Source of the DNA: UBA7672 sp038326205
Lineage (GTDB): Bacteria; Pseudomonadota; Alphaproteobacteria; Caulobacterales; Hyphomonadaceae
Reading direction: 5' to 3'
DNA length: 64,000 bases
NCBI GenBank assembly: GCA_038326205.1
Contig: JBBQJV010000011.1
Span: 7,016 to 71,015 of the forward strand
In this document: in pieces, positions 44,205 to 52,937 of the stretch
Position numbering within the stretch: the stretch's first letter is position 1
Layout of the letters: every line of letters starts with the position of its first letter
Translations under genes and position numbers: made by a program
The notes under the pieces: model-generated
The model's database searches: none
What the model was told of the DNA's origin: nothing
What the model saw: the letters and a program-made list of their open reading frames with translations, nothing else

Positions 44205-46340
44205 ATGAACAGGCTCAGGACACGTGTGCTTGCCGGTTGCGCCGCGGGCGCGCTGGCAATGGGCGCGCTGATTGCAGCGCCGGCCCTTTTCCAGCCAGCA
44301 GAGGCGCAGGCAGGCCCTGCGACCGCGCAAGGCAAGGTCGAGGTGAGGGTTCTCTCCTCGCATTATGATCTGGTCTCGGGCGGCGATGCACTGGTTGAGG
44401 TGAAAGCGAGCGAGGGTGCGAAAGCCAGCGAGCTGAAACTCACGCTCAACGGCCGTGAGCTCACAACGCCGCTGAAATACGACCAGCCAACCAACACCCT
44501 GCGCGGTCTCATCACCGGCCTCGACACTGGCGCCAACTGGCTGCAGGCGAGGGGGCCGACAGGTTATTCGGTCAGCCAGCCGCTGGTGAATTATCCGATC
44601 ACCGGACCGATCCTCTCAGGCCCGCACCTGACGCCCTATGAGTGCCGCACGCAGCAGTCCGGTCTTGGCGATGCGCTCGATGCGGATTGCTCTGCGCCAA
44701 TGCGCTATGACTGGTTCTACAAACCGAAGGCGGGCGGCGCGTACAAAGCGCTCGATCCCAAGGGCGCGAGGCCCGACGATGTGGCGACGACGACGACGAT
44801 CGATGGCAAGACCCTGCCCTTCATCGTGCGCGTCGAAAGCGGCGTCATCAATCGGTCGATCTATCGCCTTGCTGTTTTGGATGATCCGGCGACCGCAGGC
44901 TTCTCGGCAAGCGAAGGCTGGAACGGCCGTCTCGGCGTCACGTTCGGCGGCGGCTGCGGCACGCAATACAATCAGGGAGCCAACACCGCGCAATCCATCC
45001 TGTCGGATCTCTATCTGGCGCGCGGCTTCGCCTACATGAACTCGACCGAACTGGTGAACCAGCAGCACTGCAACCAGGTGCTGCAGGGTGAGACGCTGAT
45101 GATGCTCAAGGAGCATTTCATCGAAGCCTATGGCGTTCCCAAATGGACGGTGGGCACGGGCGGCTCCGGCGGTTCTATCCAGCAGATGGTGATTGCGCAG
45201 ATGTATCCCGGCCTGCTCGATGGCCTGCAGCCTTCGCTCAGCTTCCCGGACTCGTCCATGCAGACGGCCGACTGCGGCCTTTTGCAGAACTATTGGCGGA
45301 CCGCTGCCGGCAAGAAGTGGGACGATAAAAAGAAGGATGCAGTCGCTGGTTACAGCACCGGCACATGCGGCTCATGGGAGCGCTCCTTCGTGCGCACCAT
45401 CCAGGCGGGCTTTGCCGACGGCTGCGCCATCACGGACAAAAGCCAAGTCTATGACCCCAAAAAGAACCGCAAGGGCCTGCGCTGCACGACACAGGAAATG
45501 CGCGTCAACATCTATGGCCGCGACCCAAAGACAGGCTTCGCGCTCCGCCCCATCGATAATGTCGGGATGCAGTACGGCCTCAACGCGCTCAATGACGACG
45601 TTATCTCGGTCGATGAATTTCTTGCGCTCAACGAAAAGGTCGGCGGCAACGACATAGACGGAGGCTTCTCCTCCAAACGCACCGTGGGCGATGAGGCCGC
45701 CATCAAGGCGATCTATGCGTCCGGGCTGATCAACACCTTCAAGAATCTCGATCGCGTGCCGATGGTTCACTATCGCATGTACAACGACACCCTGACGCCG
45801 GGCGACATTCACGACCGCCATCGCGACCTCACTATTCGCGCGCGGCTGGAAAAAGCGACTGGATCTTCCGCCAACCAGATCATCTGGGTCGCCGATCGCG
45901 CGACCGAACGCGCCAAGCCGCCTGTTGTCGATCTTGCGGCGCCCGCGCTCGACGTGATGACCAGGTGGCTCGACGCGATGGTGGCCGATCCGGCGCCGCT
46001 GACGCCCGCGAAGGTGGTGAAGAACAAGCCCGCCGACGCGGTGGACGCCTACTGGACGCCAGAGGGCAAGCGCGTGAATGAAGTCGCCAGCTGGGATCCG
46101 GTAACGTCCTGGAACAAGACCTATCCGCTGCATCTCGAACCGCGCCTTGCGGCTGGCGCACCCATCGCCAACGACATCATGAAGTGCGAGCTGAAGCCGG
46201 TGGTGTTCGCCGACTACAAGGTCAAGTTCTCGAAATCGCAGCAGTCGCGGATGAAGAAGATCTTCTCTGGCGGCGTCTGTGACTGGAGTAAGCCGGGCGT
46301 CGGCTACTCATCAATCAAGGGCACATACCAGCGCTATTGA
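44205..46340 (+). CDS. Secreted DUF6351-type protein
   Basis: A 711-residue exported protein with a signal peptide (residues 1-35, ending AEAQA). The sequence around Ser321, GTGGSGGSIQQMV, looks like a serine-hydrolase nucleophile elbow. ILSDLYLARGFAYMNSTELVN and the Cys-rich middle match what I recall of the DUF6351 family, distantly related to tannase or hydroxybutyrate-oligomer hydrolases. Hydrolysis of an ester or polymer is a reasonable guess, not shown. The ATG at 44205 follows GGAGGGAGG and lies 70 bases past the infB terminator. Confidence 0.82.
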   Translation: MNRLRTRVLAGCAAGALAMGALIAAPALFQPAEAQAGPATAQGKVEVRVLSSHYDLVSGGDALVEVKASEGAKASELKLTLNGRELTTPLKYDQPTNTLRGLITGLDTGANWLQARGPTGYSVSQPLVNYPITGPILSGPHLTPYECRTQQSGLGDALDADCSAPMRYDWFYKPKAGGAYKALDPKGARPDDVATTTTIDGKTLPFIVRVESGVINRSIYRLAVLDDPATAGFSASEGWNGRLGVTFGGGCGTQYNQGANTAQSILSDLYLARGFAYMNSTELVNQQHCNQVLQGETLMMLKEHFIEAYGVPKWTVGTGGSGGSIQQMVIAQMYPGLLDGLQPSLSFPDSSMQTADCGLLQNYWRTAAGKKWDDKKKDAVAGYSTGTCGSWERSFVRTIQAGFADGCAITDKSQVYDPKKNRKGLRCTTQEMRVNIYGRDPKTGFALRPIDNVGMQYGLNALNDDVISVDEFLALNEKVGGNDIDGGFSSKRTVGDEAAIKAIYASGLINTFKNLDRVPMVHYRMYNDTLTPGDIHDRHRDLTIRARLEKATGSSANQIIWVADRATERAKPPVVDLAAPALDVMTRWLDAMVADPAPLTPAKVVKNKPADAVDAYWTPEGKRVNEVASWDPVTSWNKTYPLHLEPRLAAGAPIANDIMKCELKPVVFADYKVKFSKSQQSRMKKIFSGGVCDWSKPGVGYSSIKGTYQRY

Positions 46341-46374
46341 GCGGCTGCGCGTTCGTCATGGCGGGGGAGGCGGC

Positions 46375-46764
46375 CTAGTTGCCATCCCCCGTAATGATGC
46401 CGACGATCAGGGTGAGGACGCCGCCAGCGATCGCCAGTCCTGTCATCAGGGCCTTGAGCTGCTTGCGGCCCGCGATGGCCGCATCCTTGTCTTCCGGTTT
46501 GCCGCGTGTGTCTTTTGATGCGTCGGCCAGCGCTGTCAGCGTCTGTGCGACTGCGCCCGACAGCCACGCCGAAGAACTCCCCGACTGACTGCTGCGCGTC
46601 GCCTTCTGCGCCAACCCAGTCATCTTCTCTGCGAAATTGCGTCGGCTTTCCGCCTCCGACCCATCAAGCGACCGCGCCACGATCAGGACGACCATCATGC
46701 CGACCAGCGCGGCCAGCGCGGCTCCGAGAAACCAGACCAGCGTGACTGCGCTCATCTCAATCAT
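46375..46764 (-). CDS. Small membrane protein, 129 residues
   Basis: Two hydrophobic helices, one at each end (VTLVWFLGAALAALVGMMVV and LMTGLAIAGGVLTLIVGII), flank a charged, Ser-rich middle. No family recognised. The ATG at 46764 overlaps the upstream hydrolase gene; an ATG three codons later (46755) is equally possible. It is the last gene of a minus-strand operon with the hydrolase, so they may work together in the membrane. Confidence 0.76.
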   Translation of the reverse strand: MIEMSAVTLVWFLGAALAALVGMMVVLIVARSLDGSEAESRRNFAEKMTGLAQKATRSSQSGSSSAWLSGAVAQTLTALADASKDTRGKPEDKDAAIAGRKQLKALMTGLAIAGGVLTLIVGIITGDGN

Positions 46765-47941
46765 TGTCCTTCACGAAGCGCCGAATGTACTTCACCAGAT
46801 CTTTCGCCAGCGGCAGGCTGGGGTCGGTATAGGTCGCCAGGTTACCTGCGCGATCTTCCGGCGCATCCTTCAGCACATGATTCATTTGCCCCAGCAGGCG
46901 CAGCTTGGTCTTTGGCGCTGCGTCGAGGAGGCGGGCGTCGGCGACAGACACCTGCATGTCGCGCTCGCCCTGAACGATGAGTGTATCCTGTTTCGCCTTA
47001 CGCACCGCATCAACCGGATCAATCGCGAACATCGAAATCAGATAGTCCTGCACCTTGGGGTTGAACAGCGGCAACAGGGCGGGGTGCATGCCCGTCACGT
47101 CCACATGCTGCCCTGCTTCCAGACTGGATAATGCGCCCAGAGCCTGATCCAGAATTGGCGCGTTGGCGGGGTTGGATGTTAGCTGCTCGCGAATGACGTC
47201 GCCCATCTTGCGGCCCATGCCGGAAACCAGGATCAGGCCGCACACGTCCTTGCGCCCCTCCGCCGCCAGCGACACCATCAAAGCGCCTTCGGAATGGCCG
47301 AGCAGGAAGACGCACTTTGATCCGCGTTCAGTTTTGATCGCATCGATCCACGCATGGATGTCCTCGACATAGGCATGTGGTGACGTGATGTTGGGATCGC
47401 CTGCACCTGCGCTAGTGAACATGCCGCGCTTGTCGACGCGCACAGTGGAGATGCGTTCCTCGGCCAGCGCCTCGGCCAGCAGCTTGTAGGCGTCAGTCTT
47501 CATGCCCATAGGGCTGTTGCCATCGCGATCGGTGGGGCCGGAGCCGGGCACGATCAGCACGACAGGGTCGCTGTTGCGCGCGTTGATCATCGTTCCATGC
47601 AGCTCGCCGGCCGTGATCTCACTGATCTCTGGCATGATTGCTCCGTTATTCATTTTCTTTAGGACCGCCACACCGGCGAGCAGCGCCACGAGCGTGAGTA
47701 CGATGACGACAATCGCGCCTGCTTGCTTTTGCGCCTTCTTGGCTGTCTCCGAGGCGGCTCTTGCGTCCGACCGTGCCTGGCGCCGCTTGCTCGTCGCTGT
47801 CACCAGGGCAATGTGCGGCCTGCTTCCACGCAACATTGCCGGCGTGCGGCTCAGACTGTTCGCGATCGCCACTACGATCAGCGTCATCACGAGCAGGCCC
47901 GCGAGTGCGATAATCACAATGAGGAGAAGGTTGTTCGGCAT
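46757..47941 (-). CDS. Membrane-anchored alpha/beta hydrolase
   Basis: A 394-residue protein with membrane helices at about 5-27 and 75-95, then an alpha/beta hydrolase domain. The block VVLIVPGSGPTDRDGNSP holds the oxyanion region. GHSEGALM has the nucleophile Ser217. GERDMQV and GQMNHVLKD give the likely Asp and His. The GSGPTDRDGN pattern is common in exported or membrane esterase/peptidase-like hydrolases of unknown substrate. It is coupled to a small membrane protein downstream. Confidence 0.86.
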   Translation of the reverse strand: MPNNLLLIVIIALAGLLVMTLIVVAIANSLSRTPAMLRGSRPHIALVTATSKRRQARSDARAASETAKKAQKQAGAIVVIVLTLVALLAGVAVLKKMNNGAIMPEISEITAGELHGTMINARNSDPVVLIVPGSGPTDRDGNSPMGMKTDAYKLLAEALAEERISTVRVDKRGMFTSAGAGDPNITSPHAYVEDIHAWIDAIKTERGSKCVFLLGHSEGALMVSLAAEGRKDVCGLILVSGMGRKMGDVIREQLTSNPANAPILDQALGALSSLEAGQHVDVTGMHPALLPLFNPKVQDYLISMFAIDPVDAVRKAKQDTLIVQGERDMQVSVADARLLDAAPKTKLRLLGQMNHVLKDAPEDRAGNLATYTDPSLPLAKDLVKYIRRFVKDND

Positions 47942-47962
47942 CCCATAATCCCCCGTGTTTCT

Positions 47963-48055
47963 TTAAGCTCGCGACGCCAGCCGGATTGCGCCGCCGACGA
48001 CACGAAGGGCCGCGAAAAGGGCTATCATCCCGGGCTTTCGCTGCATGATCATCAT
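47963..48055 (-). CDS. Possible 30-residue peptide upstream of the hydrolase
   Basis: A minus-strand frame opens with two ATGs at 48055-48050, preceded by GGGAGG seven bases upstream, and ends at TAA (47963-47965). The peptide has a hydrophobic stretch (MIALFAALRVVGGAIRLASRA) that could sit in the membrane. The hydrolase start follows 22 bases later with its own GGGGGA site. The ribosome binding site is the main support. Confidence 0.38.
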   Translation of the reverse strand: MMIMQRKPGMIALFAALRVVGGAIRLASRA

Positions 48056-48106
48056 GTGCCGCCTCCCGCGTTCGATGCCTAACATTGCGCTTGACAGGCG
48101 GGCGCG

Positions 48107-48138
48107 TCAATATCAAAGTAATATCACTTCGATATTGA
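48107..48138. promoter_or_regulatory. Large operator-like inverted repeat before the SPFH operon
   Basis: TCAATATCAAAGT (48107-48119), six bases and ACTTCGATATTGA (48126-48138) match at 12 of 13 positions. It lies 16 bases before the SPFH ATG and just after a TTGACA (48091-48096), so it overlaps the likely promoter. The AT-rich, symmetric form is typical of a dimeric repressor site. The regulator is not known; the RHH protein in the same operon is one candidate. Confidence 0.72.
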
Positions 48139-48154
48139 AGGTGGAGGGACGTCG

Positions 48155-49069
48155 ATGACTGTTGTCAGTCACAAGAGGACACAGGAGAAGCCTGGGGGCA
48201 CGATGGCGGGCGGTTTTCTGCTCGTGCTGTCCATTGCGGCATTCTTCAGCGCTGCATGGATGGTATTCCAGGCGATTACGACGGGTGAGGGCGGCGGCGA
48301 TCCCGTGATGGTCGCAGTCTATATCGTGGGCGCGGGCGTTGTTGTGCTTGCCGCAATTCTCATCCTCTCGGGGCTCTATTCGTTGCAGCAGAATGAAAGC
48401 GCGGCGATCACCCTGTTCGGCAACTATAAGGGCACGGATCGCAAGCCGGGCCTGCGCTGGGTCGTGCCGTGGTATTCGCGCAAGAAGATCTCGCTACGCG
48501 TGCGCAACGTCACCTCTCAAACGCTCAAGGTGAACGACAAGAAGGGCAACCCGATCGAGATCGCAGCGGTTGTGGTGTGGCGCGTGGTCGATACGGCGCA
48601 GGCTTTGTTCGATGTCGACGACTACGATACGTTCGTGAACATCCAGATCGAGACAGCCCTGCGCGAGATTACCTCGCACTTCGCCTACGATCATGGTGAA
48701 GGGGAGGAACCGACCCTGCGAGCGGACGCAGACAAGGTGGGCGACAGGCTGCGCGCCGCGCTCAACGAGCGTGTCAGTGTTGCCGGCATCACCATCGACG
48801 AGGCTCGTATCTCGCACCTGGCGTATGCGCCGGAGATTGCTTCTTCGATGCTGCGCAGGCAGCAGGCTGAAGCGGTCCTCGAAGCCCGCGCGATGATTGT
48901 GCACGGCGCCGTGTCGATGGTTGAAAGCGCGCTTCAGCAATTGTCCGAACGCGAAATCGTCGTACTGGATGACGAACGCAAGGCGGCGATGGTGTCGAAC
49001 CTGCTCGTTGTGCTGTGCGCTGACCGCGAGGCTCAGCCCGTGGTCAACACAGGCACGCTGTACCAGTAA
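48155..49069 (+). CDS. SPFH/band 7 membrane protein
   Basis: A 304-residue stomatin-like protein. Two hydrophobic segments (about 21-42 and 52-72) are followed by the SPFH domain: SLQQNESAAITLFGNYKGTDRKPG, then VWRVVDTAQALFDVDDYDTFVNIQ and EARISHLAYAPEIASSMLRRQQA. Such proteins form large rings at membrane microdomains. The ATG at 48155 follows GGTGGAGGG. It is the first gene of an operon with a ribbon-helix-helix protein and a tiny membrane protein, behind a large inverted repeat. Confidence 0.92.
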   Translation: MTVVSHKRTQEKPGGTMAGGFLLVLSIAAFFSAAWMVFQAITTGEGGGDPVMVAVYIVGAGVVVLAAILILSGLYSLQQNESAAITLFGNYKGTDRKPGLRWVVPWYSRKKISLRVRNVTSQTLKVNDKKGNPIEIAAVVVWRVVDTAQALFDVDDYDTFVNIQIETALREITSHFAYDHGEGEEPTLRADADKVGDRLRAALNERVSVAGITIDEARISHLAYAPEIASSMLRRQQAEAVLEARAMIVHGAVSMVESALQQLSEREIVVLDDERKAAMVSNLLVVLCADREAQPVVNTGTLYQ

Positions 49070-49090
49070 CTCCAACCTAGAACGGCGTAT

Positions 49091-49291
49091 ATGCCATCGC
49101 CCGGCAAGAAAGCATTTCCACTAAGGCTCGATCCGGCGCTCCACGCCGCGATCGAGCGCCTTGCCGCGCAGGATTTGCGGTCCGTCAATGCCGAGATTGA
49201 ATTCCTTTTGCGCGAGGCCCTGAAGAAGCGCGGTCTCAAGCCGGAAGAAGTCGCCCGACCCGCAGACCGGCCGGGGGGGATTGCGAAATGA
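49091..49291 (+). CDS. Arc-family ribbon-helix-helix protein, 66 residues
   Basis: A short DNA-binding protein. The strand KKAFPLRLDPALHAAIERLA and helices with RSVNAEIEFLLREALKKRG match Arc/MetJ-type repressors. The C-terminal about 15 residues are Pro-rich. It follows the SPFH gene by 21 bases and overlaps the next small gene (ATGA). It could regulate its own operon through the repeat at 48107-48138, which is inference. Confidence 0.88.
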   Translation: MPSPGKKAFPLRLDPALHAAIERLAAQDLRSVNAEIEFLLREALKKRGLKPEEVARPADRPGGIAK

Positions 49292-49443
49292 CCCGGCGCA
49301 ATCAAGACGACATCATTCTTGTCTGCGCCGCCTTCGGCCTGCTTCTGGGGCTCATCGCCTTCCTGAAAGTGATGGTGTCGCCGCCTTCGTCGCAGGCCTC
49401 GGTATCGGCGCCCCCGGGGGGGATTGGCGCTTGGGCCGCCTGA
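49288..49443 (+). CDS. 51-residue single-span membrane protein
   Basis: The ATG overlaps the RHH stop (ATGA) and the frame ends at 49441-49443. The protein starts MTRRNQDDIILVCAAFGLLL, and one membrane helix runs about 9-28. A short Ser/Pro/Gly-rich tail follows. Coupling to the RHH gene and the clear helix support it as a real gene. Function unknown; it may bind the SPFH protein in the membrane. Confidence 0.7.
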   Translation: MTRRNQDDIILVCAAFGLLLGLIAFLKVMVSPPSSQASVSAPPGGIGAWAA

Positions 49444-49544
49444 GACGGCCTGACAACGGCTTATCCAACCCATTCCGTCAGTGGCAATACGGCGCCTTGC
49501 AGCGCTGCCCCATAGAGCAGACGTTCGCGAAAGAGGTGCGCTGC

Positions 49545-50336
49545 ATGTCCAACGCTGATCGTAACGATGCCCTGAATGTCGTCGTCAGCAAGGTACCGGC
49601 CGTCACGCTGGGTTTCTGGGCGATCAAGATCCTCGCCACAACGCTGGGAGAAACCGGCGGCGACACCGTCTCGATGACGATGGACCTCGGCTATCTCTCC
49701 AGCACGTTCATCTTCCTCGGCATTCTCCTCGTTCTGGTGATCGCCCAGATCATGGCGAAGCGGTTCAACGCCTGGCTCTACTGGGCCACAATCATTGCCT
49801 CGACCACGGCCGGCACGACGATGGCGGACTTCGCAACCCGTTCGCTCGGTATTGGCTATGCAGGTGGTTCTGCGATTCTGCTGACTTCCGTCATTGGCGT
49901 GCTGTTGATCTGGCAGCTCAGCGAGAAAAGCATATCGGTCGACACAGTGAACACGCCGCGCGTCGAGATCTTCTACTGGGCCGCGATCACCATTTCGCAG
50001 ACGCTGGGCACGGCGCTCGGCGACTGGCTGGCGGATGATGCCGGTGTCGGCTTTCTCGGCGGCGCAGGGGTGTTCGCCGCAGCGCTGGCCCTTGTCGCAG
50101 CGCTTTACTTCTGGACCAGTATTTCGCGCGCTTTGCTGTTCTGGGCGGCCTTCATTCTCACGCGCCCTCTTGGCGCCACGGTGGGTGACTTCCTCGACAA
50201 ACCGCTAGCGAATGGCGGGTTGGAGTTAAGCCGTCCCATCGCGACGGCCGTGCTCGGCGTGCTGATCCTCGCCGGCATCCTGTTTCTGCCTCAACGCGCA
50301 GGCGGCCATCCGGGAAAATCTCCGCCAGCAATCTAG
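49545..50336 (+). CDS. Membrane protein with a fourfold internal repeat (COG4705-like)
   Basis: A 263-residue protein with eight hydrophobic segments. Four repeats share an aromatic-Trp-Ala start and a G-x4-D core: FWAIKILATTLGETGGD (24-40), YWATIIASTTAGTTMAD (79-95), YWAAITISQTLGTALGD (144-160) and FWAAFILTRPLGATVGD (199-215). The spacing is 55, 65 and 55 residues, as from two rounds of duplication. It fits uncharacterised membrane proteins of the COG4705 type. The conserved Asp in each repeat may bind an ion. The stop is shared with ada (CTAG). Confidence 0.84.
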   Translation: MSNADRNDALNVVVSKVPAVTLGFWAIKILATTLGETGGDTVSMTMDLGYLSSTFIFLGILLVLVIAQIMAKRFNAWLYWATIIASTTAGTTMADFATRSLGIGYAGGSAILLTSVIGVLLIWQLSEKSISVDTVNTPRVEIFYWAAITISQTLGTALGDWLADDAGVGFLGGAGVFAAALALVAALYFWTSISRALLFWAAFILTRPLGATVGDFLDKPLANGGLELSRPIATAVLGVLILAGILFLPQRAGGHPGKSPPAI

Positions 50337-51397
50337 AACAGGGTCTGCCCCGTGTGCCGGCGTTCGTGATCGAGCAGCCACTGCTTGCGCCATAGTCCGC
50401 CCGCATAGCCCGTCAGTGTTCCGTCCGCGCCGATGACGCGATGACAGGGCAGGATGATCGCACAGCGATTGAGCCTGTTCGCATTAGCGACGGCGCGAAC
50501 GGCGGTCGGGCGTCCGATGCGTGTCGCCATCTCTTGATATGATCGCGTCACGCCGGGCGGTACCCGGCGCAGTTCGTCCCATACCTGGTTCTGGAATTCG
50601 GTGCCGGCCCCCGCAATCTTTGATTTGAAATCCAGCGTCTTGCCGGCGAAATAGTCCGCCAGTTCCTTGCGGATCAACTTCAGCGCCCTCGTGTCGCCCG
50701 GCAGCACCGTCGCGTTGAACTGCTTGCGATAGCGGTTGACGTGTTCTTCCAGCTTCTTGCGCTCGACAAACTCGAGCATGTGCAGGTGTGTGTCGTCGGC
50801 CACGACGAACATCGGGCCGAGCGGCGTATCGATCCAGTCCATCGCGAAGATCTGCGCCGCGCGCGACTTGATGGGCGCCTCGCCAAAGGTTTTCGCGAAG
50901 GCCTCACGGAAACCGCTGCCGGATTCAAATCCTGCATCCAGTTGGGCCTCGATCACCGCGTCACCTTTCTTGATGGCGTTGAAAGCATGCCCCAGTCGAC
51001 GCGCCCGCACATATTGAGAAAAACTCATATCGAACCGGCGCTGGAAATGCCGCCGCGCCGTCGCCGGCTCGATGCCCATGTCTTTCAGGTCGTCCTCGCT
51101 CCATTTGCGCGAAGGGTCTTCTTCCACCAGCCGCAACAACTTCTCGATCAACACGCCCGGCGCATTCGGATCGTCCAGCGGTCGGCACCGCTTGCAGGCG
51201 CGGAACCCTGCCGCCAGCGCCTCGTCCGCTGAGCCATAGAAAGTGATGTTCTTCGACAGGGGCGTTCGTGCCGGACAAACCGGCCGACAGAAAATCCCGG
51301 TTGTCTTCACCCCAACATAGACAACGCCGTCCAGCTCCGGGTCGCGGCGCAGGATGTGCTCGTAGAGTTTGTCGTGATCCGGCAGGTGGTTCAGCAT
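50333..51397 (-). CDS. ada: Ada regulator / O6-methylguanine-DNA methyltransferase
   Basis: A 354-residue bifunctional Ada. The zinc domain has Cys37, Cys41, Cys68 and Cys71 (CRPVCPARTP and CKRCRP); one of these accepts methyl groups from phosphotriesters in E. coli Ada. An AraC-type helix-turn-helix follows (about 100-175). The C-terminal methyltransferase has PCHRV with acceptor Cys318. The ATG at 51397 is chosen because the longer frame adds 71 residues unlike Ada. It is divergent from rbfA. Confidence 0.95.
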   Translation of the reverse strand: MLNHLPDHDKLYEHILRRDPELDGVVYVGVKTTGIFCRPVCPARTPLSKNITFYGSADEALAAGFRACKRCRPLDDPNAPGVLIEKLLRLVEEDPSRKWSEDDLKDMGIEPATARRHFQRRFDMSFSQYVRARRLGHAFNAIKKGDAVIEAQLDAGFESGSGFREAFAKTFGEAPIKSRAAQIFAMDWIDTPLGPMFVVADDTHLHMLEFVERKKLEEHVNRYRKQFNATVLPGDTRALKLIRKELADYFAGKTLDFKSKIAGAGTEFQNQVWDELRRVPPGVTRSYQEMATRIGRPTAVRAVANANRLNRCAIILPCHRVIGADGTLTGYAGGLWRKQWLLDHERRHTGQTLF

Positions 51398-51454
51398 GGG
51401 TGGGTCTATTCCAGGTGTCTGGGGGCGATCTAACTGTAGGGTCAATCTAGGTGG

Positions 51455-51524
51455 CCAGTCAGGCCCCAGAGGCCGGAAAAACGACACGACCATCTCCGGC
51501 CGTCGCTTCTTCTTGCCTGACTGG
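51455..51524. repeat. Inverted repeat between ada and rbfA
   Basis: CCAGTCAGGC (51455-51464) and GCCTGACTGG (51515-51524) are perfect reverse complements 50 bases apart in the divergent promoter region. Inner GGCCGG and CCGGCC can pair too. No clear Ada box was found; the role is open. Confidence 0.5.
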
Positions 51525-51559
51525 TTGACAGGACCGGCCCCAGAGCCTTTGAAGCGGGG

Positions 51560-51943
51560 ATGAAACCGCCCACCCAGAGACAGCTCCGCGCTGGCGAAAT
51601 AATCCGCCATGCCCTGACCGACATTCTTTCGCGCGAGAGCTTCGACGATCCCGCTCTTTATGGAAAATCCATCACCATCACAGAGGTCCGCGTCTCGCCG
51701 GATCTCAAGAACGCGACCGCGTTCGCAGCGCCCCTAGGCGGGACCGAGATGGACAAGACGATTGAGGCGATGAACCGCGTCGCAGGCTTCCTGCGCGGCC
51801 GCCTCAGCCGCGAAATCGACATGCGCTTTACGCCGATCCTGCGCTTCATCTCCGATGACAGCTATGACGAGGCGCGCCGCATCGACGAGTTGCTGTCGTC
51901 CGAGCGCGTGCGTCGCGATCTTGAGGTCAAGGACGAGGACTGA
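51560..51943 (+). CDS. rbfA: Ribosome-binding factor A
   Basis: RbfA (127 residues) matures the 30S subunit by binding 16S rRNA near helix 1. RQLRAGEIIRHALTDILSRE, SITITEVRVSPDLKNATAFA and LRGRLSREIDMRFTPILRF are the conserved blocks. Length is typical. It normally follows infB; here it is separated by about 7.5 kb and leads a short run with udk. Confidence 0.96.
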   Translation: MKPPTQRQLRAGEIIRHALTDILSRESFDDPALYGKSITITEVRVSPDLKNATAFAAPLGGTEMDKTIEAMNRVAGFLRGRLSREIDMRFTPILRFISDDSYDEARRIDELLSSERVRRDLEVKDED

Positions 51944-51963
51944 TCCTGCATGGCTGATCTCGC

Positions 51964-52677
51964 ATGAATGGCCCGATGTCAGATCCTGGCGGCTCACACG
52001 CCTTCATGATCGCCGTCACCGGCGGATCCGGTTCGGGCAAGACGACGCTGGCGCGCGCGCTGAGCGAGCGGTTGGGCGAGGGCAAGTGCCAGTTGGTCAC
52101 CGAGGACAATTACTATTTCGGCCGTGAGCACTACGGCCCTGCCGCCCGCGCGATGAACCACGCGGAGCTCGAAAGCACGTTGAACTTCGATGATCCCGTC
52201 AACAAGGACATGGCTCACCTGCGCCGTGATATCGAGGCGCTGAGGCGCGGCGAGACCATCGAACAGCCGGTCTATGATTTCCCCAATCACGACCGGAAGG
52301 CAGGGGCGGTGAAGCGCATCGCATCCCGTCCCGTCGTGATCGTCGAGGGTATCCACGTCCTGTCGGATCCGTCCTTCGTGGATCTCTTCGATCTCACCGT
52401 GTTCGTCGATGCGCCGGCCGACCTCCGCCTCATCCGCCGGATCCGTCGCGACGAAACCGAACGTGGTCGCAGCGCGGAAAGCGTGATCCAGCAATATCTC
52501 CGGTTCGTGCGCGCTGCTCAGGCGCGCTTCACGGACCCTGCGCGCCATCTGTGCGATATCATTGTTGCGTGCGAAGCAGCGCCGCCTAATCGCGACGGAC
52601 CTTCCGACGCCGACGCGATCGATCGCCTCATCGCGCCGGTATGGGTGCAATTGCAAAAACTTGGCGTGGCGAGCTAG
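51964..52677 (+). CDS. udk: Uridine kinase family protein
   Basis: A 237-residue P-loop kinase. GGSGSGKT is at 20-27. TEDNYYFGREHYGP and FDDPVNKD match uridine/cytidine kinases, and RRIRRDETERGRSAESVIQQY is the lid region. It would phosphorylate uridine in pyrimidine salvage. Start codons at 51964 and 51976 are both possible; neither has a strong ribosome binding site. It follows rbfA by 20 bases. The 260 bases after it hold no gene that I can see. Confidence 0.9.
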   Translation: MNGPMSDPGGSHAFMIAVTGGSGSGKTTLARALSERLGEGKCQLVTEDNYYFGREHYGPAARAMNHAELESTLNFDDPVNKDMAHLRRDIEALRRGETIEQPVYDFPNHDRKAGAVKRIASRPVVIVEGIHVLSDPSFVDLFDLTVFVDAPADLRLIRRIRRDETERGRSAESVIQQYLRFVRAAQARFTDPARHLCDIIVACEAAPPNRDGPSDADAIDRLIAPVWVQLQKLGVAS

Positions 52678-52937
52678 CGCGACTGGCTCTTCGCGCGTGC
52701 GAACTTGTACGCAGACGCACAACGGGAAACTGCAAAGTCTCCGCAGATAAGTGTGGTCAATACGTTGTCGCTCGCAAATTCGTGAGGTACGTTCATGCTA
52801 TTCAGAGCCTGAAGGCTAAGTCGCCAAATGGCCGCTCTTCATACGAGCAAAATCTCCCCAGGACGCGGCGGGCGTAAGCCTGCGAACAGATTTTGATCGG
52901 CGCTTAGGCGTCGAACCGCGCGTGCGAGGAGGAAGGC

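Noticed and set aside
51398..51559. An Ada box in the ada-rbfA gap
   Set aside because: TTTGAAGCG near 51548 resembles part of an Ada box, but it faces rbfA, is not close to the consensus and does not sit at a promoter.
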